This document shows, one piece after another, positions 1 to 8,620 of a stretch of DNA of 64,000 nt. Position numbers and translations under genes: made by a program. The notes under the pieces are model-generated. The model did no database searches and had not been told where the DNA came from. It saw nothing but the letters and a program-made list of their open reading frames with translations. The DNA comes from Clostridia bacterium (GTDB lineage Bacteria > Bacillota_A > Clostridia > Oscillospirales > CAG-272), in assembly GCA_017462125.1 (NCBI GenBank), contig JAFTRQ010000139.1:8911-72910 (forward strand), written 5' to 3'. Each line of letters starts with the position of its first letter. Position 1 is the first letter of the stretch.

Positions 1-1
1 C

Positions 2-532
2 TATTTAAAAACCTACGTTGCGGCAGATGAGGAAGCGGGAACTGCGGCATTCAGCTACTATTCGTATTACAAAAACGGAATCAACCGCAGCATGTTCGAC
101 GTGTTTACAACTTATAGCACAGCATCTGCAAGAGTGGGCAGTGAGATCTACGAGATCGCTACCCAATATAACCTCTTTAAGCTTATGACTGTCACACAGG
201 AAACAAGACAGGTGCAGGACGGTAATTTCAGCGCCGTTAACCAGGCATCCTACGTTGTGGCGCTTGCTTCCACCGACTTTTTGAAGAATGACGTGCTCGA
301 CTCCACCGCATACGGCAATACCGACGTGATGCTTTCCGCGCTCCGAAACATGGGTAGCGTGGCACTTCCCGCCGATATTGAGCTGAAGGCGTTCTATATT
401 TATGAAATGGAAGACAACGCGGCATATCTTCAGGCTAATCCCACGGTTTGGTTCAGATGTCTTACGCTGATCCCCGTGATCGCTATCTTCGGAATCGGAA
501 TTGTGATCAACGTTCGCCGCAGATACAAGTGA
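2..532 (+). CDS. C-terminal part of a GldG-like ABC auxiliary membrane protein (5' truncated by the window)
   Basis: The frame is open from the window's left edge to the TGA at 530-532, so the start lies outside. The last third shows a soluble domain followed by one membrane segment (around WFRCLTLIPVIAIFGIGIV) and a short basic cytoplasmic tail (VRRRYK). That ending, and a DUF4340-like gene 46 bp downstream, fit the GldG/ABC_transp_aux family, which sits beside ABC-2 type permeases and is usually followed by a DUF4340 protein. The family is named for the gliding-motility protein GldG, but in Clostridia it is an uncharacterised ABC auxiliary subunit. The assignment rests on the ending and the neighbour only, because the diagnostic N-terminal domain is not in the window. 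Confidence 0.55.
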   Translation, partial: YLKTYVAADEEAGTAAFSYYSYYKNGINRSMFDVFTTYSTASARVGSEIYEIATQYNLFKLMTVTQETRQVQDGNFSAVNQASYVVALASTDFLKNDVLDSTAYGNTDVMLSALRNMGSVALPADIELKAFYIYEMEDNAAYLQANPTVWFRCLTLIPVIAIFGIGIVINVRRRYK

Positions 533-578
533 TTGAGTAAGTAGTTTAATTTTCTTAAAGACAGGAAAACAGATTGTT

Positions 579-3500
579 ATGTTAGAAAAAAACGCAAATC
601 CGAACACCGGCGAGTCGGCAATCAAACGGATCAAAGAGCATAATATGCTGAAAAAGCAACGGTTGGCGATCATTATGATGATCGCGGCCATTGCACTTTT
701 GGTGGTCGCCTTGCTTGTGGTAAATTATTTAGTGCAGATCTATACCTACGACGATCTGGACGGTACTCGTTACCAGATTAAAAAGGTCAACGGGTATTAC
801 GAGCTTTGCTATAAGGGCGGAGACCCTTGTGACCGCAACAGCGACGGATATTATCAGACCGATCTCGGCACGCTTGTGCAAATCGATCCCGCAACAGGCG
901 AGGCAAAGACCTACGCCGTCGTCCACACCTCGGAAACCGAGGAGGTAGGATACGCGCAGTACGTGCTGATGTTCAAGCAGTTGACCTACGATGCCTCCTC
1001 CACAAAGGATTCCTCAAAGGTCATCAAATCCATCGAGGTACACAACGAGTACGGCTCTTACACCTTCGACCGTGGGGAAGGTAACAACTTCTTCATCGTA
1101 GGAAACGAAAGCGCCCCCTTCGACAAGGAAACCTTCGCAAAGCTTTCCGTAGCCTGTGGCTATACCTTGTCGATGCGCCGTTTGGAAAACCCCAAAATGC
1201 TCGCTGATAACAGCGGCGTGGATTATGCCGAATACGGACTTGTTGCGCAAACACGCACCCGTACCGAAACGGATGACGAGGGCAACGAGATCGAAGTAGA
1301 GTATGAGTATGAGCCTGCTTGGTATGTGATCACAACCATGACCGGTGAAAGCCATAAGGTCATCATTGGCGATATGGTCGTGTCCGGAACAGGCTATTAC
1401 GCGCAGTATGAGGGCAGAGATACCATATACGTGCTGGGCTCCTCGGGAATTCAGGACGTTATGCTCCAAAGAGTTGAAACGCTGGTCACTCCCTCTATCG
1501 TTTATCCCATGGGGCTGACAGACTACTTTAACGTAGCCGATTTCCGTATCATCAGCGACATCGATTATGACGCGATCGTTGCCGCGTTGGAGGAAAAATA
1601 CGGCGATCCCGATAAGCTGACCGAAGGCGAGATCGACGCGGAAGAATTTTATAAGTATTACGACGAGGTCTTCCAGAAATACAGCAAGACGATGTGCCAT
1701 TTCTCCTATCAGGATCTTGAAGAACGTCAGGGCTCGATGTATTCGTATCTGCCCTACGTATCAAATCTGGAATATACGGATGGCTACTATATCAACAGCT
1801 CGAACATCGACCAGGTGCTTTACAGCCTGTACGATACCGATTTCACAGAGGTCGTTAAGCTCTCTCCCACTGACGAGGACTTTGAAAAATACGGCCTTGA
1901 CGTAGCTCCTCACGTTATTTCTTACCTCTATAAGACAACCGATGAGGAAGGAAAGGAATATTACGTTCAAAACTACGTTGAGATCAGCGCAAGAACCGAG
2001 GCGGGTGTATACTACGCTTACTCTTCTATGTACGATATGATCGTCGGAGTGTCGGAAAGCAGCTTTGATTTCCTTGAGTGGGAAGAAATCTCCTGGTACG
2101 ATACCAGCTATATCCAGCTCGATATTTCGCACGTGACCGATATCATTATCGAGTCTCCCGAGATCAGCGTTCATTATGAGCTTGAGGATTCTGCCTCCAA
2201 GTATATGACCTACTTCGAAAAGAGCGGCAGTACCTTTAAAGTCGGCACAACATCCTACAGCATCACCAAGGATCTTGCTTCCGGTAAGTACGTGCTTACC
2301 TGTGGCGGCAGCAAGCTCTCTCCCATATACAAGGGCGATTATCTGGTTGCTCCTCTGGTCTATTCCAAGGGCGTGGCGCAGGCAGAGAACTATCTGTTCG
2401 TGGAAACCTCGGATATAGACGCTAACGGAGACGGAGAAAACGACAGCACCGCATATTATTTCTATAACGTGGTCAATAATAACGGTACGTATTATCTTGC
2501 CGCTCAGATCTCCCTTGCGGACTATCAGGGTAATAAGCTTACCGAGGACCGCGCTATGCTGGGTGAGCCCTATCTCGAAACAAGCTTCTTTATAACCAAT
2601 AGCGGTTACCTCTATCTGACCAACAAAAACTCTTATATGGGTATGCAGCTGGAGGAAAGATACGGAAGCGTGAACAGAGGACGCTGGGGCAAGGGTAATC
2701 TGTTCGTAACAGCCAGCGACCAATACGTTCTTGTCAATGCAGAGACGGGCGAATGGAGCATCATCGATGATATTTCCTGCGGAATCTATTACGGCGATAA
2801 GGACACCAGCCGATTGGCGGAAAGAGCAGTGGAAATTCCCGCAAAGTACGATAGCACAGGAAAGCTTACAAGACATCCCGAGGTCTATTATCCCACAACC
2901 GAGGAAAAGCTCCGCTATGACGAGGAAACAGGTGCGATCCAGGTATATGACAGCACCAATAAGATCTGGGAAAAGGCAACCTACAGCGATTGTACCATTG
3001 GTATCTGGAATACCGGCGCTTACTATCTCACCGAAAACAATCAGCTTGTAATCGTCAATGAGGTCACAGGCGATTGGGGATACATTACGCTGGCGACCAA
3101 TGAGATCTACGTGTGTGACGTAATCGCCGACGGCAGCGTTCTGGATTATAACATCAAGACCACAAACCACGTCGGTAGAGTTGTAAACACCAATACTATG
3201 TCGAACTTCAAGCAGTTCTACGGCGCGATGCTTTACGCATCCTTTGAGGGAATGGCTGAGTTGAGCGACGAAGAGAAGGCGGCGTTCCGTCAGCTTGACA
3301 ACTTCACGTCGGATGACGCGGATAACCCCTGCCAGCTTAAGATCACGATCTTGGGCTATGATCTCTACGGCAACAGAAGAGACACCGTTTACCGTTTCTA
3401 CCAGTATACCGAGAGAAAATCCTATATCACCGTGGAAGCCTTGTCCACTCCCGATCCGTCAACCTCGGATTCTACCAAGGCCTACGGTAATTTCTACGTG

Positions 3501-3584
3501 CTGAGAACCTTTGCTGATAAGATCATTGAGGACGCAAAGAGAATCCTAAACGCAGAAGAAGTCACCGCAGTTTCCAAATATTGA
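579..3584 (+). CDS. DUF4340-like membrane-anchored protein, partner of the GldG-like protein
   Basis: A 1001-residue protein with one N-terminal membrane segment (about residues 29-52, after the basic stretch KKQR) and a large beta-rich domain outside the membrane, with tyrosine-rich repeated motifs such as YYVQNYVEI and YYFYNVV. This is the arrangement of DUF4340 proteins, which are encoded next to GldG-like subunits of ABC-2 exporters. At about 1000 residues it is longer than typical DUF4340 proteins (roughly 300-600), so it may carry several copies of the domain. The first ATG has only a weak ribosome site (AGGA). A second in-frame ATG at 645 (residue 23, MLKKQRL) directly before the membrane segment is an equally possible start. 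A bidirectional terminator follows at 3599-3644. Confidence 0.65.
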   Translation: MLEKNANPNTGESAIKRIKEHNMLKKQRLAIIMMIAAIALLVVALLVVNYLVQIYTYDDLDGTRYQIKKVNGYYELCYKGGDPCDRNSDGYYQTDLGTLVQIDPATGEAKTYAVVHTSETEEVGYAQYVLMFKQLTYDASSTKDSSKVIKSIEVHNEYGSYTFDRGEGNNFFIVGNESAPFDKETFAKLSVACGYTLSMRRLENPKMLADNSGVDYAEYGLVAQTRTRTETDDEGNEIEVEYEYEPAWYVITTMTGESHKVIIGDMVVSGTGYYAQYEGRDTIYVLGSSGIQDVMLQRVETLVTPSIVYPMGLTDYFNVADFRIISDIDYDAIVAALEEKYGDPDKLTEGEIDAEEFYKYYDEVFQKYSKTMCHFSYQDLEERQGSMYSYLPYVSNLEYTDGYYINSSNIDQVLYSLYDTDFTEVVKLSPTDEDFEKYGLDVAPHVISYLYKTTDEEGKEYYVQNYVEISARTEAGVYYAYSSMYDMIVGVSESSFDFLEWEEISWYDTSYIQLDISHVTDIIIESPEISVHYELEDSASKYMTYFEKSGSTFKVGTTSYSITKDLASGKYVLTCGGSKLSPIYKGDYLVAPLVYSKGVAQAENYLFVETSDIDANGDGENDSTAYYFYNVVNNNGTYYLAAQISLADYQGNKLTEDRAMLGEPYLETSFFITNSGYLYLTNKNSYMGMQLEERYGSVNRGRWGKGNLFVTASDQYVLVNAETGEWSIIDDISCGIYYGDKDTSRLAERAVEIPAKYDSTGKLTRHPEVYYPTTEEKLRYDEETGAIQVYDSTNKIWEKATYSDCTIGIWNTGAYYLTENNQLVIVNEVTGDWGYITLATNEIYVCDVIADGSVLDYNIKTTNHVGRVVNTNTMSNFKQFYGAMLYASFEGMAELSDEEKAAFRQLDNFTSDDADNPCQLKITILGYDLYGNRRDTVYRFYQYTERKSYITVEALSTPDPSTSDSTKAYGNFYVLRTFADKIIEDAKRILNAEEVTAVSKY

Positions 3585-3598
3585 TCAATTCACCGTAT

Positions 3599-3644
3599 AA
3601 ACAAGCCCGAATGGGGGTAAATATACGCCCAAACGGGCTTGTTT
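3599..3644 (+). terminator. Terminator after the DUF4340-like gene
   Basis: An 11-bp perfect stem (AAACAAGCCCG / CGGGCTTGTTT) lies 15 bp after the stop codon, with a 24-base loop. The A and T runs at both ends let it work in either direction. Confidence 0.75.
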
Positions 3645-3695
3645 ATGAATGTTTCGTGAATTCAATATTAATTTCATTAATTTTCAAAATAAGTG

Positions 3696-3724
3696 TTGAC
3701 AAACAGCAAGAGATGTGATATAAT
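3696..3724 (+). promoter_or_regulatory. Consensus SigA promoter of the tRNA-Met/tRNA-Glu unit
   Basis: TTGACA at 3696-3701 and TATAAT at 3719-3724 are separated by exactly 17 bp, about 30 bp before tRNA-Met. A 7-bp hairpin (GCGTTCG/CGAACGC, 3731-3748) lies between the promoter and the tRNA and may be a processing signal. Confidence 0.9.
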
Positions 3725-3754
3725 ATTCAAGCGTTCGACAGCGAACGCAAATAT

Positions 3755-3831
3755 GGCGGGATAGCTCAGTTGGCTAGAGCAACCGGTTCATACCCGGTAG
3801 GTCATGGGTTCAAGTCCAATTCCCGCTACCA
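3755..3831 (+). tRNA. tRNA-Met (anticodon CAT), elongator type
   Basis: The cloverleaf can be drawn by eye: acceptor GGCGGGA/TCCCGCT (with a G-U at 1-72), D-stem GCTC/GAGC, anticodon stem ACCGG/CCGGT with loop TTCATAC (anticodon CAT at 3789-3791), T-loop TTCAAGT, and an encoded CCA. The anticodon stem lacks the three G-C pairs of initiator tRNA, so this is elongator Met. A lysidine-modified tRNA-Ile with CAT is the alternative but fits less well. One T-stem position (G3806/A3818) is mismatched. Confidence 0.9.
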
Positions 3832-3840
3832 ATTTCATAA

Positions 3841-3864
3841 ATTTCCAACGCTTGCGTTGGAAAT
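3841..3864 (+). other. Perfect hairpin between the two tRNAs
   Basis: Eleven-bp arms (ATTTCCAACGC / GCGTTGGAAAT) with a 2-base loop fill the gap between tRNA-Met and tRNA-Glu. There is no T run, so it is more likely an RNase processing signal for the dicistronic tRNA precursor than a terminator. Confidence 0.5.
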
Positions 3865-3867
3865 CAA

Positions 3868-3942
3868 GGCCCGTTGGTCAAGCGGTTAAGACACGGCCCT
3901 TTCACGGCTGTAACATGGGTTCGATTCCCGTACGGGTCACCA
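3868..3942 (+). tRNA. tRNA-Glu (anticodon TTC)
   Basis: Acceptor GGCCCGT/ACGGGTC, anticodon stem CGGCC/GGCTG with loop CTTTCAC (anticodon TTC at 3901-3903), T-arm ATGGG TTCGATT CCCGT, and an encoded CCA at 3940-3942. It shares the upstream promoter with tRNA-Met. Its T-arm plus acceptor 3' strand recurs downstream at about 4046-4065, 5954-5967, 8621-8640 and 8788-8808, as expected if this gene is an integration target. Confidence 0.93.
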
Positions 3943-3943
3943 G

Positions 3944-3982
3944 AAAAGGAAAAGAGTAGTAGCGCTACTCTTTTCCTTTTTT
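3944..3982 (+). terminator. Terminator of tRNA-Glu
   Basis: A perfect 16-bp stem (AAAAGGAAAAGAGTAG / CTACTCTTTTCCTTTT) closes right after the CCA end and runs into T's. Confidence 0.85.
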
Positions 3983-4045
3983 GCACGATTTGTACGAGGG
4001 ATCGAAGTTTTCACCAAACGGCGAAGCCGTTTGTGTAAAGGTTCA

Positions 4046-4214
4046 GATTCCCGTACGGGTCACCAAAAAGAGAAGAGAGTAGCAAAGCTACTCTCTTCTC
4101 TTTTTGCTTATCTGCTTACCGAATCTGAACCCACTACCCGCCGCTTGCGGCGCGGTATTGGCGTGCGGTAATCAAACATTTAACGCAGTTTAACTTTGCC
4201 GCACGTCGGGGTTC
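4046..4214 (+). repeat. Direct repeat copy A: tRNA-Glu 3' end, terminator and tail
   Basis: This 169-bp segment matches 8621-8789 without gaps and with one difference (T4164 versus C8739). It starts with a tRNA-Glu remnant (T-loop to CCA, ending 4065), continues with a perfect 19-bp terminator stem (4065-4105), and ends with a tail rich in CG palindromes. A degenerate further tRNA-like end (TTCCCGTAC) follows immediately at 4218-4226. The stretch 4215-4376 holds nothing else I recognise. The short segment before it (4027-4050) recurs at 8815-8838. Confidence 0.92.
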
Positions 4215-4376
4215 AGGTTCCCGTACTTATCAAGACAAGCACACGCCACGGTGCCCAAGGGAGATTTTATGACATGAGTAATATAAAATAATGCCGTCGA
4301 TACAACCGCCATTTGATTTTATCAATACCCTCTCCATTGAAATCAACTGTCATTTGTCCGCTTTCAAAAAGAAATC

Positions 4377-4405
4377 TTGAAAAAGGAGATATCATATGAT
4401 ATAAT
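4377..4405 (+). promoter_or_regulatory. Likely promoter for the beta-propeller-like gene
   Basis: TTGAAA (4377-4382), 17 bp, TATAAT (4400-4405). A 14-bp palindrome ATATCATATGATAT (4390-4403) overlaps the -10 box and could be an operator. The leader to the start codon would be about 210 bases and contains a small hairpin (CTTCCC/GGGAAG, around 4489-4505). Confidence 0.6.
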
Positions 4406-4590
4406 ATGTATAAGTATATTTCTGCCGGTTGATTGCATAATTGCGCAAAATTGCAGTTTAGCGGTGTGACCGTCGCGTTCCTTTGCCTTCCCTGTCGGGG
4501 AAGACAAAGATGCGTGACCGTCAGACTGATAAACCCCAATTTGAATCAGCTTTCAATCTTTTATCAAACAATTATGTGAAGGAGAAAAAA

Positions 4591-4610
4591 CGAAGCCTGA
4601 TCAGGCTTCG
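4591..4610 (+). other. 20-bp perfect palindrome between ribosome site and start codon
   Basis: CGAAGCCTGA followed by its exact reverse complement sits between the only good Shine-Dalgarno (AAGGAG, 4579-4584) and the ATG at 4623. Folded in the mRNA it would bring the two about 18 bases apart. It may be a translational control element or an operator. Confidence 0.5.
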
Positions 4611-4622
4611 CCGATAAATTGT

Positions 4623-5783
4623 ATGGACGAAACAATGAAGAACAGTATCCATATCGAGCCTGCCGTAAAGGTGGAGGCGGCGGATGAATGGAACAAACTT
4701 TTTGAGAGATACGATGTAACCGAAACCGCGTGGATCGGCGCCGACGGGATCTACTCCTTTGCGCTGGACGGAAACGATGCTTTTGCGAGTGCTACCGAAA
4801 GCACGAAGACCTTTTTTATTTTCAGCGATACGCTGTTCGGTACTACAAGCAAGGACGGAAGAAAAGCGGTGCGAGAGGCTATGCCCAACCATACCTCTGC
4901 GATCCTTGAGGGAAACAAGCCCGATGCCGCGAGGCGTAGATTTGTTTGGGGAAAGGGCGGCAGCTGTACCCTTGATATGCATGATCTTGACGACAATGAG
5001 CAGAAAAATCTTGTGGGCACTTCGAAATGGTTCACAGACGGTCTTGTGCTGGGGGATAAGCTATATCTGTTCTGCTATACCCCCATCGGACTCACCAATG
5101 ACAGGGTGGACATGGCCGTGTTCCCGATCGTGGAGGGCAACGCTGATTATCAGCATTATTCCCTCATCGAACCTATACCTCAGTTGTATATGCTGACCCC
5201 AAAGGGTGAACTGGCCATTGACTACGGATACGCTGTCCACGTAAATACCAAAGAAGCGGGAGCCCCCGACCCTGATGGATATATCTACATCTACGGTGGT
5301 GGTCACGGTTGCAGTGGTTACGTTTCCCGCATCAAGGCCGAGGATTTTCCCGATTTTTCCAAGCTGAGATACTATGACGGAAGCGGATGGAGCAAGAATT
5401 TGGCTGATTCCGCCGCCGTGATCCAGGGCATATCACGCGAATACAGTGTGACGCCCATTCTCGTGGGCCCCAAGGCCGGGAAATACATAGCCGTATTTAT
5501 GGATCAATGCGTTTCCGGTGATATTGCCTATGCTATCGCCGACACGCCGTACGGGCCTTTTGGTGAGGCCGTCCGTTTTTACCGCGTGCCCGAGGCCGGT
5601 GAGACAGTGTTGGACGCGGAAGGCAAGGAGGATACGGTATTTACGTATAACGCCAAGGCACATCCCCATCTATCGGAGGGAAGCCGTTTACTGATCAGCT
5701 ACAATACGAACGTGTGGAACGGCGAAAACACACCCTACTGCTATCACCCGCGATTCATTTGGCTTGACCTCAAAACGATTTGA
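4623..5783 (+). CDS. Beta-propeller glycosidase-like protein (DUF4185/DUF5005-like)
   Basis: A 386-residue cytoplasmic protein without signal peptide. The motif pattern (TAWIGADGIYSFAL near residue 37, then a FFIFSDTLFG strand near residue 63, NHTSAI near 90, and repeated short beta strands ending in RFIWLDL) is that of the five-bladed propeller families DUF4185/DUF5005, which are related to GH43/GH117-type folds. Substrate and activity are unknown. It stands alone, with its own predicted promoter, between tRNA-Glu remnants, so it may be cargo of an old insertion. The start codon is uncertain: ATG 4635 is also in frame and the Shine-Dalgarno lies unusually far upstream. Confidence 0.55.
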   Translation: MDETMKNSIHIEPAVKVEAADEWNKLFERYDVTETAWIGADGIYSFALDGNDAFASATESTKTFFIFSDTLFGTTSKDGRKAVREAMPNHTSAILEGNKPDAARRRFVWGKGGSCTLDMHDLDDNEQKNLVGTSKWFTDGLVLGDKLYLFCYTPIGLTNDRVDMAVFPIVEGNADYQHYSLIEPIPQLYMLTPKGELAIDYGYAVHVNTKEAGAPDPDGYIYIYGGGHGCSGYVSRIKAEDFPDFSKLRYYDGSGWSKNLADSAAVIQGISREYSVTPILVGPKAGKYIAVFMDQCVSGDIAYAIADTPYGPFGEAVRFYRVPEAGETVLDAEGKEDTVFTYNAKAHPHLSEGSRLLISYNTNVWNGENTPYCYHPRFIWLDLKTI

Positions 5784-6263
5784 GTTGTCTGGATGTCTCA
5801 TAGGATATCTCCTGCTTCCATAGTCTCGCGCGGCGGGCTCGTCCTTTCCGTCCATACAGAGTATGAAAGGCAGATGTTGGTTCGTACTTTTCACGATTAT
5901 AACATAAAAATGTGAGCTTGTCTATATGGCGCAAATAGTTCCGGACATTCAATCGTACGGGTCATCAAACGCAAACAAAACCGAACTGCTTCGTGATAAA
6001 CGATGTGTTCGGATTTGTTTTTTATTTCAGTTATCCCATATTAAAACTCTAAGGGTGCAGGTATCACGCCTGCGCCCTCTGTTCGTTTTTAAGTTTACTT
6101 CTTGCTTTCCAATCTTTAAAGTCTCGCACATTTTCTTCCTTGCTGAAATAGTCGAGAATAAACGGAAGGAAGTTTCTCGAAAAAGTTTAATATTCATAAT
6201 CGGGGACTTTTTGGAATTTTTACTTCTTTTACTGTATCATAGTGTCCAGATGAAGTCAAGAGA
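5784..6263. other. 480-bp gap between convergent genes with a degenerate tRNA-Glu remnant
   Basis: No supportable gene. The only structured part is a degenerate tRNA-Glu 3' end (CGTACGGGTCATCA, 5954-5967; standard is CGTACGGGTCACCA) followed by a terminator-like hairpin (see 5973-6026). An open frame crosses the gap but has no ribosome site and runs antisense into the TIR gene. Confidence 0.6.
5973..6026 (+). terminator. Terminator-like hairpin attached to a degenerate tRNA-Glu end
   Basis: AAACAAAACCGAAC (5973-5986) pairs with GTTCGGATTTGTTT (6007-6020) with one mismatch and is followed by T's. It sits six bases after the degenerate tRNA-Glu end, copying the tRNA-end-plus-terminator layout of 3944-3982 and 4065-4105 with a different stem sequence. 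Confidence 0.65.
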
Positions 6264-8471
6264 TCAGAATATGGTGGAAACCATACCCGTCACAATAAAA
6301 GCGATAATGCTGAAAAGTATTAATCCTATCCCTGCGACATTGAGCCATGCGTCAAAAAAGTCTGATTTCGGCTTATTATTATTTTTTGCTATTGATTTTT
6401 TTGTTTTCCTTACAACTATCGACCAATATACGTGCTTGGCAGACATAAACGATAGCAAAAAACCTGCCGCGCATATTGTCCAATACTGCCAATCGAGCGC
6501 TATTCCCACCACAAGTCTTCGGTAGTCCGCGACAAAGAGAAAAGCAAGGCTCAATATAAAATATAAGACCGTGGGCAGTGTGATCCCCCACAAAAACGGT
6601 CGTTTCCCGATTTTTGAAGGATCGGCTTCATAGAGCTTTTCGCTCTTCTTTTTGATCCTTTCTCTTCTCTTTAGCTCGGCTTTGGCTTTAAGTCTCTTGA
6701 ACCATTGATCCTTATTGACCAAAAGATTCAGATAATCCGCCGATTCTATGTCGTTTGCAAGTCTAAAATAGAAATAGCTCCTGCTGTTTCCTTCAAATAA
6801 TATGTATTTGAGGATATTTTCTGTATCGAACGCTTCGTTTGATAAATATCTGATGGTTTTGGGAATTGTAACGCAGAAAAGCTTCTCGCAGTTGCTGAAC
6901 GCGTGATTGTCTATTGCTATAACGCTTTTCGGTAAATCTATTTTTTCTATTTCGGAGCAGGACGCGAAGGCACCCGCGTGAATCAGCTGAAGCGCGCTGT
7001 CCTTGTCAAAGAAAATATGCTCTCCCTTGAATTCGAGAAACGCTCCCATCGGTATTTCCTTTACCCCTTCGGGAATGCTTATAAACCCCATATCGGAGTA
7101 CATAAAAGCAAATTCACCGATGCTTTCGAGACCGCTCGATAAGATCAAGGGCATTTTTACCCCAACCATTTCCGAAAAAACGCAATGCGCGAATGCAAGC
7201 TCTCCTATTTTTTTCACTCTGTTTTCCATAGTGATCCAGTTAATGGTGGAGAGTGCGAATGCGTTGTCCTCAATATCGGTAACGCTTTCGGATAAGGTCA
7301 TCGCAGCACCGGGATTTTCATATCCGCAAAAAGCGCCGTTTCCTATAACGCTGACGTCTTCAAGAAAGCGATCCTCCCACTCAAGACGAGACGGGAAACG
7401 AACAATCTTACCTGATCTTTCATATAGTATTCCCTCTTTTGAACAGAAAACGGGATTGCTTGGGTCCACCTCGACCCCGACAAGATTTTTCGCAAGACCG
7501 AGCGGAGCCGCGGGAGCGGGGATACCGCCGAGCCACATATCGTATATAGCCGCCATCGACATCGTATTTATATCGTCGGCGTCGTATTCGACTTTCATAC
7601 CCTCGATCGCGACGGGCAGAATTCTTCTTACGGTTTCGGGAATGAATATATTAGTCGCGTTATTAAAGGACGCTTTGATCTCAACGATCTTTTTCACACC
7701 TATGCGCGGAGGAATATATATCTCCGTTTCAAAGCCCCTGTACTCGACGAGACTCAGACCGTCGGAAACCTCCTCGCAGACAAAATCGGATGATACTTCT
7801 TCGACTACGCTGAAGGCTTGCTCGATCTTCTGGATCCTGTAAAAAGCGTTTTCGTATTCGTCATCGTACGCTTCTACACGGCTGTTTTCCTCGAAGATTT
7901 CGCTTGAATTTGATCCGTACGATACGGATGTATCGTCTCTCGGGAAAACGGGCTCTACCTTGGTGAGAAGCTCGGCGTCCTTCGTTTCGTCAAGATAGTC
8001 CGCGGCGCAAAATTTCTGATTGTCAAGAGTGATAGTAAAGTACGGTTTTTTCAATCGCTTTACAAACTCGATCTCCTTGAGCACCGCCGTGCTTCGCAAG
8101 AGATTCTCGCTCAGATAGAATATGACGCCCACGCAATTCGGATCGGACAGACGCTTTTCCGCTTCCGCGAACCAGTCGTTTCCCGCGGGCAGGCCCTCGT
8201 CATACCAGAAGCGCACCTTTTTTCGGGTGTTATAGGAAAAGAAAGCAAGGTCGTTATATACGGTTTTGTAATCTCTGTGCGAATACGAAATAAAGACGTA
8301 ATTGCTGTCGTCCTTGCAGTCGTAGGCGGGAATGTGGCGTCTCAGCCACTCCATTCTCTCCACCAAAACCTCCGTTTTGTCCGTGGGCTTAATGGAATTC
8401 AGATAATCGGTGATCAATATAAATTTTTCCTCGAAAGAAAGATCTTGAAACATTTTTCTTGTGATGTTCAT
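6264..8471 (-). CDS. TIR-domain / BspA-type leucine-rich-repeat membrane protein
   Basis: 735 residues. An N-terminal helical stretch (1-55) precedes a TIR domain at about 57-150: YVFISYSHRDY opening strand, RFWYDEGLPAGNDWF box-2-like loop, VIFYLSENLLRS, then LKEIEFVKRL. Residues about 275-560 hold BspA-like (LRR_5) repeats with the IxxxAF pattern, such as IGNGAF, IEDNAFA, IGELAF, IGEFAF, IPMGAF, IHAGAFASC and IDNHAFSNC. Three membrane segments end the protein (about 627-647, 664-682, 709-730). TIR domains in bacteria often degrade NAD or make signalling nucleotides in anti-phage defence; whether this one is catalytic cannot be judged by eye. Good ribosome site (GGAGG) and own promoter. It is flanked by tRNA-Glu remnants, suggesting acquired cargo. 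Confidence 0.8.
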   Translation of the reverse strand: MNITRKMFQDLSFEEKFILITDYLNSIKPTDKTEVLVERMEWLRRHIPAYDCKDDSNYVFISYSHRDYKTVYNDLAFFSYNTRKKVRFWYDEGLPAGNDWFAEAEKRLSDPNCVGVIFYLSENLLRSTAVLKEIEFVKRLKKPYFTITLDNQKFCAADYLDETKDAELLTKVEPVFPRDDTSVSYGSNSSEIFEENSRVEAYDDEYENAFYRIQKIEQAFSVVEEVSSDFVCEEVSDGLSLVEYRGFETEIYIPPRIGVKKIVEIKASFNNATNIFIPETVRRILPVAIEGMKVEYDADDINTMSMAAIYDMWLGGIPAPAAPLGLAKNLVGVEVDPSNPVFCSKEGILYERSGKIVRFPSRLEWEDRFLEDVSVIGNGAFCGYENPGAAMTLSESVTDIEDNAFALSTINWITMENRVKKIGELAFAHCVFSEMVGVKMPLILSSGLESIGEFAFMYSDMGFISIPEGVKEIPMGAFLEFKGEHIFFDKDSALQLIHAGAFASCSEIEKIDLPKSVIAIDNHAFSNCEKLFCVTIPKTIRYLSNEAFDTENILKYILFEGNSRSYFYFRLANDIESADYLNLLVNKDQWFKRLKAKAELKRRERIKKKSEKLYEADPSKIGKRPFLWGITLPTVLYFILSLAFLFVADYRRLVVGIALDWQYWTICAAGFLLSFMSAKHVYWSIVVRKTKKSIAKNNNKPKSDFFDAWLNVAGIGLILFSIIAFIVTGMVSTIF

Positions 8472-8501
8472 ATAAAACCTCCGGAAATGCAGTACAAATA
8501 T

Positions 8502-8529
8502 ATTATACCGCCATATTGGGAAAAGTCAA
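8502..8529 (-). promoter_or_regulatory. Promoter of the TIR-LRR gene
   Basis: On the minus strand TTGACT (8529-8524) and TATAAT (8507-8502) are 16 bp apart, 30 bp before the start codon. Confidence 0.75.
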
Positions 8530-8620
8530 CACTTTTCTTGATTATGAGTGGATAGATAAAATTAAAAGTAGCGAAAAAACGATGCGGTGATCAAATAACT
8601 TTGCCGCACGTCGGGGTTCT

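Noticed and set aside
1761..3170. 469-codon minus-strand frame opposite the DUF4340-like gene
   Set aside because: Antisense shadow; no promoter or ribosome site and no family resemblance.
4267..4539. 90-codon minus-strand frame in the gap before the beta-propeller-like gene
   Set aside because: Lies over the predicted plus-strand promoter and leader, has no ribosome site, and resembles no protein.
5926..6525. 199-codon plus-strand frame overlapping the end of the TIR gene
   Set aside because: Crosses the tRNA-Glu remnant and its terminator; the second half is antisense to the TIR protein's membrane segments.
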